DNA from: JAFGDH01 sp964447525
GTDB lineage: Archaea; Aenigmatarchaeota; Aenigmatarchaeia; QMZP01; QMZT01
Length of the DNA: 19,034 nt
Direction of reading: 5' to 3'
Assembly: GCA_964447525.1 (NCBI GenBank)
Contig: CAYUSU010000028.1
Coordinates: forward strand, 1 to 19,034
Shown here: piece after piece, positions 1-6,542 of the stretch
Layout of the letters: every line of letters begins with the position of its first letter
Numbering within the stretch: the stretch's first letter is position 1
Made by a program: the position numbers and the translations under genes
Notes under the pieces: model-generated
The model's database searches: none
Told to the model about the DNA's origin: nothing
What the model saw: only the letters and a program-made list of their open reading frames with translations

Positions 1-57
1 AAATTCGGTTTTGTGGTTTGCCTCAAAACCGAACTTCTCTTAATCGCGATGTTATTT
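1..57 (+). repeat. attC-like site, right part, cut by the window start
   Basis: An inverted repeat (arms at 1-13 and 24-36, loop of ten bases) is followed by TTCTCTTAATC, a short spacer and GTTAT at 51-55. The complete site at 1038-1138 has the same order: a hairpin whose arms differ in sequence but match in length and position, the same GCCT at the loop end, then TTCTCTTAATC and GATGTTAT. Conservation of structure with change of sequence inside the arms is what is known for integron attC sites. The left half (R'' and L'') lies outside the window. It could instead be an unrelated palindromic repeat family. Confidence 0.65.
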
Positions 58-111
58 GCAATCCGCCTCAGCCCGCCTCGATACTTCAATTAAACTTGAA
101 CTTTTCAATAG

Positions 112-121
112 CTTTAAATAC
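112..121 (+). promoter_or_regulatory. Archaeal TATA-like box inside the cassette
   Basis: CTTTAAATAC is centred about 29 bases before the ATG at 146. This is the spacing expected for a leaderless archaeal transcript. The cassette therefore seems to carry its own archaeal promoter. Confidence 0.5.
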
Positions 122-145
122 AAACTAATTCTTAACAATATTAAT

Positions 146-979
146 ATGAAAAATAAATCCACATTTTTTATTTTCGCACTTCTGATTTTTTCTATTCTAC
201 CAAATTTTGTTTCCGCAGATTTAGGACCAAAACCATCTGTTGATATTGATGTTTTGTATAACGGAAACAAAATTTCTGATACAAGTTTTAACGCAAAAAT
301 GCTGGCTTGCGTCAATCAAGATATGGATTATCCCGAAAGAGATTTAATCCCTCAATTAAATATTAGCGAATATGATTCTGCAAATAATTGTTATTGGACG
401 CCAGTATTTTTAGCTTGGGGCGGTGATTGCCGATATAGTAAATGTCACTTTGGATATATGCCTCCCTCAGAATTTAAACTTGCTGTTTACGTTCCTAGTT
501 TAGATAAAGTTTTTATCTCAAATGAAATTTCTCGAACGAACTTTAACAGCAATTATGAAGTCATTTTAAATTCTGATGGTTCTGCAAAAATTTCTGAAAC
601 AACACCTTTAGTTAGAAAAGATAATGTTAGTTCTTTCATCAAAGCACTAATAATAACTTTGATAATTGAATTATTAGTGGCACTTATTTATGTTTCAAGA
701 ACTAAATTACCTAAGAAAATTTTAATCAGTGTTCTTGTTGGAAGTCTTATCACTCTCCCAATTGTTTGGTTTATATTCCCCCTGATTAAAATTATTCCAT
801 TAGTTATTTTACTATCAGAAATTTTTGCTATTGTATTTGAGGCATATTTTATTTACTATCTCAATAAACAGGCAATCACCTTGAAAAAATCCTTCGTGCT
901 ATCTACCATTATGAATTTAGCAAGTTTGATTATTGGTGGATTTATTTTTCTAGTTTTATCGTTTGTATTTTATATATAG
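146..979 (+). CDS. Cassette-borne secreted/multi-pass membrane protein, unknown function
   Basis: This is a 277-residue protein I cannot assign to a named family. I chose the ATG at 146 over an in-frame ATG at 56. It gives a clean signal peptide (basic MKNK, hydrophobic residues about 7-22, then VSA-D) and sits at leaderless distance from a TATA box. A mature N-terminus with GPKPS follows, a motif I associate with small secreted proteins whose function is not known. Next comes an exported domain with four cysteines (in ACV, NNC, GDC and SKC) that could form two disulfides, and then four or five hydrophobic helices in the C-terminal 110 residues. The gene fills the cassette between two attC-like sites and is AT-rich compared with the genes after 1900. 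Secretion and membrane anchoring are inferred; no enzymatic motif is visible. Confidence 0.75.
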   Translation: MKNKSTFFIFALLIFSILPNFVSADLGPKPSVDIDVLYNGNKISDTSFNAKMLACVNQDMDYPERDLIPQLNISEYDSANNCYWTPVFLAWGGDCRYSKCHFGYMPPSEFKLAVYVPSLDKVFISNEISRTNFNSNYEVILNSDGSAKISETTPLVRKDNVSSFIKALIITLIIELLVALIYVSRTKLPKKILISVLVGSLITLPIVWFIFPLIKIIPLVILLSEIFAIVFEAYFIYYLNKQAITLKKSFVLSTIMNLASLIIGGFIFLVLSFVFYI

Positions 980-1020
980 AACGGCGGGCTACGGTGGACT
1001 GTCCCTTCCCTTCGGTCGGT

Positions 1021-1075
1021 CGCCTTGCAGGCTCCCCACATAACAGCGATTAAGAGACTCCGCCTTGCAGGTTCC
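1021..1075 (+). repeat. Short direct repeat CGCCTTGCAGG(C/T)TCC
   Basis: Copies at 1021-1035 and 1061-1075 match at 14 of 15 bases. One lies just before and one just inside the attC-like site. The stretch 980-1040 is GC-rich and repeat-like, and no gene is seen in it. Confidence 0.6.
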
Positions 1076-1138
1076 GTCCAAATTGAATTTTTGCGGGATG
1101 CCTCAAAAATTCAACTTCTCTTAATCCCGATGTTATAC
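1038..1138 (+). repeat. attC-like recombination site (complete)
   Basis: The outer boxes are ACATAAC (1038-1044) and GTTATAC (1132-1138), which pair as R''/R' with the central ATAAC/GTTAT. The inner boxes GATTAAGAGA (1048-1057) and TCTCTTAATC (1117-1126) are perfect reverse complements and fit L''/L'. Spacers differ in length on the two sides (three against five bases), which would leave unpaired bases as in folded attC. Between them is a further hairpin (arms 1080-1093 and 1104-1117, one mismatch, ten-base loop). Total length of about 100 bases falls in the normal attC range. The outer boxes deviate from the strict GTTRRRY consensus, but GTTATGC-type boxes are known in Vibrio repeats. Covariance with the partial copy at 1-57 supports the call. 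Confidence 0.65.
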
Positions 1139-1179
1139 GAAATTATTACTCAGAAAATTTGGAAATATTGAAAAAGCTT

Positions 1180-1530
1180 TCATTCACATTTATCTAGAAT
1201 TAACTTAATTTCATTATAATGTTTACGAATAATATATGGTTTTCTGAAATTAGAGGCATATCTTGCAAGCTCATTCATAGTTTTAATTAAGCCATCTTTT
1301 GTTGGGTTTTTAAAATCAACTCCAGCATCATCAAAAGCCTTCTTTACTACATATCCCCCTTCCATTTTTTTGAATTTCTGCCTCTCCTTTTCAGATTCCC
1401 ATTCTGCAAATTCATCCATAGTATCAAGAACTTCTTTATGAGCTTGTGTAAAACATTCAATCATAGCATCTCTCGCCATTATTGGTGTAATCTTTTTAGA
1501 TAAGTCCACTCCATATATTATTCTGCCCAT
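1180..1530 (-). CDS. Hypothetical protein in second cassette-like segment
   Basis: This 116-residue, mostly charged and probably helical soluble protein has no motif I recognise. It begins MGRIIYGVDLSKK and has no signal peptide or membrane helix. It lies on the minus strand between the attC-like site ending at 1138 and the half site near 1674, so it points against the direction of the first cassette gene. An in-frame TAA sits two codons before the ATG at 1530, and there is no good ribosome binding site. A stronger one precedes a start at 1606 in another frame, so the original protein may have been about 20 residues longer, with a frameshift near 1540. Function is unknown. Confidence 0.6.
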   Translation of the reverse strand: MGRIIYGVDLSKKITPIMARDAMIECFTQAHKEVLDTMDEFAEWESEKERQKFKKMEGGYVVKKAFDDAGVDFKNPTKDGLIKTMNELARYASNFRKPYIIRKHYNEIKLILDKCE

Positions 1531-1606
1531 ATATTATAGTATTATTCCAATAGTTAATAATTTTTTCTGATTTAGCTTTTATAATTTCCAAATTTTCTTC
1601 CGTCAT
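1496..1606 (-). CDS. Short overlapping reading frame, possible true N-terminus of the next gene
   Basis: A 36-codon frame starts at ATG 1606, preceded by a strong Shine-Dalgarno-like GGGGAGG. It begins MTEENLEIIKAKSEK and overlaps the 116-residue frame by 35 bases. The charged helical N-terminus resembles the style of the downstream frame. A single indel in the AT-rich stretch 1515-1550, which holds a partial direct repeat of AATAATATATGG, would join the two. It may be a frameshifted start, an assembly error, or a real short coupled gene. Confidence 0.35.
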   Translation of the reverse strand: MTEENLEIIKAKSEKIINYWNNTIIYGQNNIWSGLI

Positions 1607-1652
1607 AACTTTCCTCCCCGCACTCCATTCTTTATTCGCTTTGCTCATAATG

Positions 1653-1868
1653 TCACTCGTATGGGTCGGTTCGCATAACAGGAATTAACCGGTTCGCTCG
1701 GTTGATCGCTCCCCTGACGGTTTCCTCGAGCGTTTTCGGCTGTTTATGAACGGAGGAATCCACTTCCATCCTTTCCACCTTTGCTTCTTTCAGGAAATCG
1801 TAATCAGCGATCGTTTCCCTGACCGCATCAACCTTTACGTTGTTCCCAGAGCCGACGATTATTTTCAT
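1653..1868 (-). pseudogene. Truncated inosine/xanthosine triphosphatase (NTPase, YjjX-type)
   Basis: The first 60 residues match the start of the non-canonical purine NTP phosphatases that remove ITP and XTP from the nucleotide pool: MKIIVGSGNNVKVDAV, then a VDSSVHKQP segment, then TLEETVRGAINRA. Full-length members are about 170-180 residues. This one stops at 71 after an unrelated tail (LIPVMRTDPYE). The break falls exactly where an attC-like half site (CATAACAGGAATTAA on the plus strand) begins, so the 3' part of the gene has been replaced by cassette DNA. The start and a TATA-like box 27 bases upstream are intact. Activity is unlikely because most of the fold is missing. Confidence 0.75.
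1667..1697 (+). repeat. Half attC-like site at the cassette/chromosome junction
   Basis: CATAACAGGAATTAA (1674-1688) matches the left half of the complete site (CATAACAGCGATTAA, 1039-1053) at 13 of 15 bases. No matching right half is found in the following 100 bases, which are coding sequence of the truncated NTPase. An 8-bp direct repeat CGGTTCGC flanks it (1667-1674 and 1690-1697). I read it as the scar of a cassette insertion or of a later deletion. Confidence 0.5.
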
Positions 1869-1890
1869 ATAATGAAATATGGGAAACGTC

Positions 1891-1900
1891 TTATAAATTT
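1891..1900. promoter_or_regulatory. Bidirectional TATA box between NTPase remnant and rad50
   Basis: TTATAAATTT is near-palindromic. It is centred about 30 bases before the Rad50 ATG (1925) and about 27 bases before the NTPase ATG (1868). Both distances fit leaderless transcripts, so one element may serve both directions. Confidence 0.55.
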
Positions 1901-1924
1901 AAGACTTGAAATCAATCCATTTCC

Positions 1925-3904
1925 ATGATCACCAGAATCCGCCTGAAGAACTGGAAATCCCATCTTGATTCTGAACTTTCGTTTTCGAAGGGAGTGAACG
2001 GTATAGTGGGGATCATGGGATCAGGCAAGTCCAGCATAATGCAGGCCATTTCATTCGCATTGTATGGAACGTTCTCAGGACTCGGGTCCAGACGGGTTGG
2101 GATAGACGACCTGATCATGAGCAAGCCCCAGCAAAAGAGTTCGGCAGAGATTGAGATGGAATTTTTGGTGGACGGGAAGACCTACACGATCAAAAGAAGG
2201 ATTGATCAGGGCAAGGGAACGAAGCTCGCCGAGATCCGTGAGGATTCCAGCATGCTAGAAGTCAATCCTCAGGGAGTCACTAACCAGGTGACCCGGATAC
2301 TGCAAACTGATTATGATCTTTTTTCGAGGGCCGTTTATTCCGAGCAGAATGGTTTGGACTATTTTCTCAACATCCCTAAAGGGAAGCGGATGGCCCAGAT
2401 AGACGGGATGCTGAAACTGGACCTTTACGAGAAAGCAAGGGAGAATTCCGTCAGGCTTCGGAACAGGCTGGCGATTGCGAGGGAAGAGAAAATCAAAATA
2501 ATTGAGGAAATGAAATCAAAAAACCTTGACGAAAGGATCGGGAACCTGACGAGAGAAATCGAAGGTAAAATGAAAGAAATGGAAACCGTGGGGAAAGATT
2601 ATGAAATTATTAATAAAAAGAGAACATCCATTTCGGAAGGCCATGAAAAGACGAGAAACGGCATGGAAGCCTTTAGGAAGAGCGTGACAGAACTGAACGG
2701 AAGAATGATGTTTCTCAGGAACCAGAACGAAGACATCCGTAAGAAAACGAAGGAAATTGAAGGGATGAAAAAGAAACTGGAAGAACTGCGAAAGATACTC
2801 GGGGAAAAACCGGAAGAGACCATTGAAAAGATGAAAAAAGATATCGATTCATCCAAAGCGATCATTCACAGAAATCATGCCATTTCCGAACAGACCAATA
2901 AAAGCCTTAATGATATAGGGGGAGTGGAAGGGAAATGTCCTGTATGTGAGTCGGAACTTTCTAACGAAAAGAAAGAATTGCTGATCAATCAAAGGAAGGA
3001 AAGCATATCGAAACTTTCCGCTGATATTGAAAAACTGATTATTGTGATCGATCGGGAGCAGAATGAACTTTCCGTATTCACCGATAAATATGATGAATTC
3101 AGAGACATTTCGAAATCACTTAAAGAGTCCGAAGGGCAGGACAAGAAGATAAACGACAACGAGAAAGAGATCGATAATATCCGGAAAGAGGTTGCTGGTA
3201 TCGCTGAAAATATGAAAACTCTCGAAACCAAAGAGAAGGAAGCCGGAGAGAAGCTTTCAAAGATCAATGAGAAGTTCGGGGAACTGCGAAACAAAAAGGA
3301 CACACTTTCCGAAATGATTGCTGACAAAGAATCCGTACTTTCCGACCTGAAGAATGATTACGGGATGTTCCTGAGATATAACGATGAAGTGGAGAAATTC
3401 AAATACATTGATCAGAAACTTTCCAAGTTCACTGACGTTCTCCGGGGGACGCAGGACCAGCTTAGGGACGAGTTCCTGAAGACTGTGAATTACATAATGA
3501 ATTCCGTGTGGAGTGAATTGTATCCTTACGGCGACTTCAGCGAGATACAACTGGCGATAGACAACGATTACGTCCTCCAGTTGAAAGGGTCAAAAGGCTG
3601 GACTTCAGTCGATCTGGTTTCCGGGGGCGAGCGAACCTTGGCGTCGCTCACATTGAGGATCGCCTTTTCGCTGGCTTTCACCCCCAATCTCAGATGGCTG
3701 ATTCTGGACGAGCCGACTCACAACCTCGACAAGAACGCTATCCGCCATTTCGGGAACATCCTGAAGGACAAGATGGGTGACTTCATCGACCAGGTGTTTT
3801 TGATCACCCATGAAGAATCCCTTTCCGACTATATTACTGGTTCTTTGTACAAGATGGAGAGGAACAAGGAGATGGACGGGGTTACGAAAGTTGTGGCTGT
3901 TTAA
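1925..3904 (+). CDS. rad50: Compact Rad50-type SMC ATPase (DNA repair)
   Basis: This protein is the ATPase partner of Mre11 in double-strand break sensing and end processing. The 659 residues show the ABC/SMC head split by a coiled coil: Walker A GIMGSGKSS (29-37), Q-loop glutamine near 141, coiled coil about 170-335, zinc hook CPVC (338-341), return coil to about 500, signature SGGE (566-569), Walker B with LDEP (594-597) and an H-loop histidine at 629. It is shorter than typical archaeal Rad50 (about 850-900 residues), so the coils are short. Walker A has Met where most families have Asn. No Mre11, NurA or HerA lies next to it; a HerA-type gene is 8 kb away. The stop overlaps the stop of the convergent radical SAM gene by four bases. 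The head and hook motifs leave little doubt about the family; an SbcC-like role is the alternative. Confidence 0.92.
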   Translation: MITRIRLKNWKSHLDSELSFSKGVNGIVGIMGSGKSSIMQAISFALYGTFSGLGSRRVGIDDLIMSKPQQKSSAEIEMEFLVDGKTYTIKRRIDQGKGTKLAEIREDSSMLEVNPQGVTNQVTRILQTDYDLFSRAVYSEQNGLDYFLNIPKGKRMAQIDGMLKLDLYEKARENSVRLRNRLAIAREEKIKIIEEMKSKNLDERIGNLTREIEGKMKEMETVGKDYEIINKKRTSISEGHEKTRNGMEAFRKSVTELNGRMMFLRNQNEDIRKKTKEIEGMKKKLEELRKILGEKPEETIEKMKKDIDSSKAIIHRNHAISEQTNKSLNDIGGVEGKCPVCESELSNEKKELLINQRKESISKLSADIEKLIIVIDREQNELSVFTDKYDEFRDISKSLKESEGQDKKINDNEKEIDNIRKEVAGIAENMKTLETKEKEAGEKLSKINEKFGELRNKKDTLSEMIADKESVLSDLKNDYGMFLRYNDEVEKFKYIDQKLSKFTDVLRGTQDQLRDEFLKTVNYIMNSVWSELYPYGDFSEIQLAIDNDYVLQLKGSKGWTSVDLVSGGERTLASLTLRIAFSLAFTPNLRWLILDEPTHNLDKNAIRHFGNILKDKMGDFIDQVFLITHEESLSDYITGSLYKMERNKEMDGVTKVVAV

Positions 3905-5457
3905 CTTACCCATGCCCCTCCTCCGAACCATTTTCTGGAATTTTCCATTCCGTTGATCTCCCTGTGAGATTTCAAATATAGTTTCATCAGTTCCCTGTAA
4001 GGCATGAAATCAGTATAAACCTGCGGGAAATGATGGGAATATCCAGCCCAGTTTTGCTTTCCTCCGTAAACATGTATACCTTCTTCCCTTCCGCGCGTTT
4101 CGATCCTTTTCGATATCCCGCATCCCGGAAGTGCGTCCAGAATATAATTAACCCAGTAATCCACGTAACCTCCCGATACGAGATCACCGGCGAATTCTAT
4201 GAGTTTTTCGGAGTCTTCTCTAGTCTTCCGAACATCCTTGCTTGGAATTCCGAGTATCCCCCCGCTGAATACGTGTATCCCATTATCCTTTGCCGTGCTG
4301 AAAATTTCGTGCGCTTTGTTTTTCAGTTGTTTCCTAAGTTGCGTGTCTCCTAATTTCCTTCCCGTGTTGAGAGGTATGAATAGTGTGTGGCAGCCCCTTT
4401 TGGCTGAATACTCGATTTCTTCCGGTGTGAGTGTTTCGAGTTCGAGACCCCCGTTATTCTGCCACGAAAAACCCATGTTATAAAGAAGGTCTATCACTTT
4501 TTTGTGGGATGGACTCACCGTGAAATTATCATCCTGTATCAGTATTTCCTCGTATCCGTTCTCCGCGAGCAATTCCAACTGCTTCCTGTTTTTTTTCATA
4601 TCATATTGTCTGAATCCACCGATCGTTCTCCATGAGTTGCAGAACGAGCATGATCCACCACAGCCCCGCGAAAAGTCCATGTCTATGTATTTTCTTCCGT
4701 TGCTTGTTCCTCCATGAGTTGGCTCTTCCGGATAGTTCGCAGTGTATAATGATGGGTCGATTACTGAAATCTCTGAGACATCTAGATTATCTATTATTCT
4801 TCCTTTACCGTCGGTATTCCTGTGATTGGTTACTAAAATACCTCCTTCCAGATATGATATTCCTCTCATTCTTTTGATGTCTTCAGGTCTGGGGTTTTGT
4901 ACTATGTTATGAAAAATTTTTTCTCCTTCCCCGGATATCACGAAATCCGTCCCTGCTTTCAGGCATTCTTCCGGGAGGTTGGTAGGATGATCTCCTCCCG
5001 CTATTACAAGTGTGTCCGGGAAGCGCTCCTTGATTGATGCAACGAGAGATATGTACGAAGGATGTAGAACGGATGCAATCACGTTTATTCCGACAACGTC
5101 TGGTTTATAATCTTCAATTTTTTTTACAACTTCAATATCGGAAAGACCGACCCTGACCGAGTTGTTTTTTTCTAGTAACCTGTATTTATCAATCAGTTCG
5201 TCGTCGTTCAATACCCCGAAATCATTGCAAAAATCATTTCGTAGTTTCTCGAATGTTTTGTTTCCCCAACCGAACAATTTTTTCCTGTCGTACCCTTCGG
5301 CGGTAGCGTCGATTAACATAACATCCGTTCCGCGTTGTTTCAGATAAGAACCCACGTAACCTAGCCCAATAGATTGGGCTTTGTGTATGGGATCCATTAC
5401 AGCATGCTTGTGCAGGGGGGTCTCTATCAACGCGACTTTTTTAATATGTGTCACCAA
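3901..5457 (-). CDS. B12-binding radical SAM protein
   Basis: The first 190 residues have the look of a cobalamin-binding Rossmann domain, with DVVGINVIAS and AGGDHPTNLPEECLKAG before GEGE, but without the DxHxxG motif. This is usual in radical SAM enzymes of the BchE/methyltransferase type. The radical SAM core follows, with CX3CX2C at C266, C270 and C273 for the 4Fe-4S cluster and a barrel through about residue 450. Such enzymes methylate or rearrange unactivated carbon or phosphorus centres; the substrate here cannot be read. The start is TTG at 5457 or GTG at 5454. The GTG fits a leaderless transcript from a TATA box at 5471-5482. The gene is transcribed away from the tandem Lrp/AsnC gene, with a palindrome between them, so the two may be co-regulated. 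Confidence 0.85.
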   Translation of the reverse strand: MVTHIKKVALIETPLHKHAVMDPIHKAQSIGLGYVGSYLKQRGTDVMLIDATAEGYDRKKLFGWGNKTFEKLRNDFCNDFGVLNDDELIDKYRLLEKNNSVRVGLSDIEVVKKIEDYKPDVVGINVIASVLHPSYISLVASIKERFPDTLVIAGGDHPTNLPEECLKAGTDFVISGEGEKIFHNIVQNPRPEDIKRMRGISYLEGGILVTNHRNTDGKGRIIDNLDVSEISVIDPSLYTANYPEEPTHGGTSNGRKYIDMDFSRGCGGSCSFCNSWRTIGGFRQYDMKKNRKQLELLAENGYEEILIQDDNFTVSPSHKKVIDLLYNMGFSWQNNGGLELETLTPEEIEYSAKRGCHTLFIPLNTGRKLGDTQLRKQLKNKAHEIFSTAKDNGIHVFSGGILGIPSKDVRKTREDSEKLIEFAGDLVSGGYVDYWVNYILDALPGCGISKRIETRGREEGIHVYGGKQNWAGYSHHFPQVYTDFMPYRELMKLYLKSHREINGMENSRKWFGGGAWVS

Positions 5458-5470
5458 ATGATAGTAAAAT

Positions 5471-5482
5471 TTATTTTTATAT
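5471..5482 (-). promoter_or_regulatory. TATA-like box for the radical SAM gene
   Basis: On the minus strand the sequence reads ATATAAAAATAA, about 22-25 bases before the TTG/GTG start. It supports a short or absent leader. Confidence 0.45.
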
Positions 5483-5490
5483 TAAACCAA

Positions 5491-5510
5491 TTTCATTTTT
5501 TTTAATGAAA
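5491..5510. promoter_or_regulatory. Palindromic operator candidate between divergent genes
   Basis: TTTCATTTTTTTTAATGAAA has 7-bp arms (TTTCATT / AATGAAA). It sits between the TATA boxes of the radical SAM and tandem Lrp/AsnC genes. AT-rich palindromes are typical Lrp-family binding sites, so autoregulation is plausible. The T-run lowers confidence. Confidence 0.4.
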
Positions 5511-5517
5511 ACCGATA

Positions 5518-5529
5518 AATTTATAAAAT
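5518..5529 (+). promoter_or_regulatory. TATA box for the tandem Lrp/AsnC gene
   Basis: AATTTATAAAAT is centred about 26 bases before the ATG at 5550, which is leaderless spacing. Confidence 0.55.
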
Positions 5530-5549
5530 ATATGAGAAAATAATAAAAT

Positions 5550-6542
5550 ATGTCAGATAATTTCCAGAAACTAGACTCGAAAGATTGTAAGATACTTTAC
5601 GAACTTGATGTTGATGCGAGACAACCTTTGAGCAGGATAGCGAAGAAGGTCATGTTGAGCAGGGAAGGCATTCTTTACCGAGTGAGAAAACTGAAGGAAT
5701 CCGGGGTCATAAGGAAATACCTTACGATCATAAACATGTCTAAATTGGGGTTTACTCACCACAAGATATTCGTCAAACTTCATAACATTACCAAAAGCGA
5801 AGAAAGTGATCTGATCAATGATCTGGTTTCCAATCCGTTCGTTTCATGGGTTGCCAGCTGCGACGGAAAATATTCCCTTATTTTCGGGGTTAAATCGAGA
5901 AACATGGTTGAATTCAGCAATATCATGAATGACATTGAAAACAAATACTGGCGTTATTTCATGAACAAAGACATATCGACCATAGTGGAATCCCGTCATT
6001 TTTACAGGAATTATTTAGTTGAAGACAGAAAAATTATCAGGAAGGCTTTGAAGTGGGGAGGCGTCCCGGAAAAGAATGAACTCGGTGAGATAGATGAATG
6101 CATACTGGACGAACTAGCAATAGATTCTCGTGTCAGTTCTGTGGACATTTCCGGCAAACTGAAAATATCAGCGGATTCCGTCATACGAAGAATAAAGAAA
6201 ATGGAGAAATCCGGAATAATAGAACATTACATGATTTTTCTGAACAATGCCGTGATGGGGCAGCAATATTTCAAGATACTGATCAGCCTGCATAGCATGA
6301 ACCGGGGAAAGCGACAAGAAATGATATCTTATTGTCATTCCAATCCCAATATAATTTACATTGTAGAATCGGTTGGACCATGGCAAATGGAGATGGACGT
6401 CGAGGTGAAGAATATGGCCGATTTCAGGAAAATGATCAATGATTTTTCCAACAAGTTCACTGAAGTAATAAACGATTATTCCGTTCTGAATGTCTACGAT
6501 GAATACAAGTTCAGGTTGTTTGATAAGAAAATATTTACTTAA
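5550..6542 (+). CDS. Tandem (double) Lrp/AsnC-type transcription regulator
   Basis: Two complete Lrp/AsnC units are fused in 330 residues. Unit 1 has a helix-turn-helix at about 8-60 (LDSKDCKILYELDVDARQPL, then SREGILYRVRKLKESGVI) and an effector-binding RAM-like domain at about 65-150. Unit 2 repeats this with a helix-turn-helix at about 183-230 (IDECILDELAIDSR, then SADSVIRRIKKMEKSGII) and a second RAM-like domain to about 320. Ordinary Lrp proteins are about 150 residues and dimerise; this one is likely an intramolecular pseudo-dimer. It is divergent to the radical SAM gene and converges on the SAM hydrolase gene with a four-base stop overlap. The probable role is a transcription factor that responds to a small metabolite. 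Fused siroheme decarboxylases have the same layout, but I see no other haem genes. Confidence 0.85.
   Translation: MSDNFQKLDSKDCKILYELDVDARQPLSRIAKKVMLSREGILYRVRKLKESGVIRKYLTIINMSKLGFTHHKIFVKLHNITKSEESDLINDLVSNPFVSWVASCDGKYSLIFGVKSRNMVEFSNIMNDIENKYWRYFMNKDISTIVESRHFYRNYLVEDRKIIRKALKWGGVPEKNELGEIDECILDELAIDSRVSSVDISGKLKISADSVIRRIKKMEKSGIIEHYMIFLNNAVMGQQYFKILISLHSMNRGKRQEMISYCHSNPNIIYIVESVGPWQMEMDVEVKNMADFRKMINDFSNKFTEVINDYSVLNVYDEYKFRLFDKKIFT

Larger units (their letters stand above)
52..1132 (+). mobile_element. Integron-like gene cassette (one gene plus attC-like site)
   Basis: The segment runs from the G/TTA junction of one attC-like site (51/52) to the same junction of the next (1132/1133). 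It holds a single gene that starts close to the first junction and ends shortly before the second site, in the plus direction. That is the standard layout of an integron gene cassette: recombination between G and TT of the R' box would excise a circle of about 1.08 kb with one attC. The segment is clearly more AT-rich than the Rad50 region. No IntI-type integrase is present in the window, so the integron platform, if any, would be to the left or in another replicon. Confidence 0.6.

Noticed and set aside
56..145. Upstream ATG at 56 for the cassette membrane protein
   Set aside because: It lies two bases after the attC-like box, before the TATA box, and would bury the signal peptide behind 30 unrelated residues.
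5550..6542. Fused siroheme decarboxylase (NirDL/AhbAB-like)
   Set aside because: The two-unit layout and length fit, but the sequence has ordinary Lrp recognition helices and no haem-synthesis genes are nearby, so a regulator is more likely.
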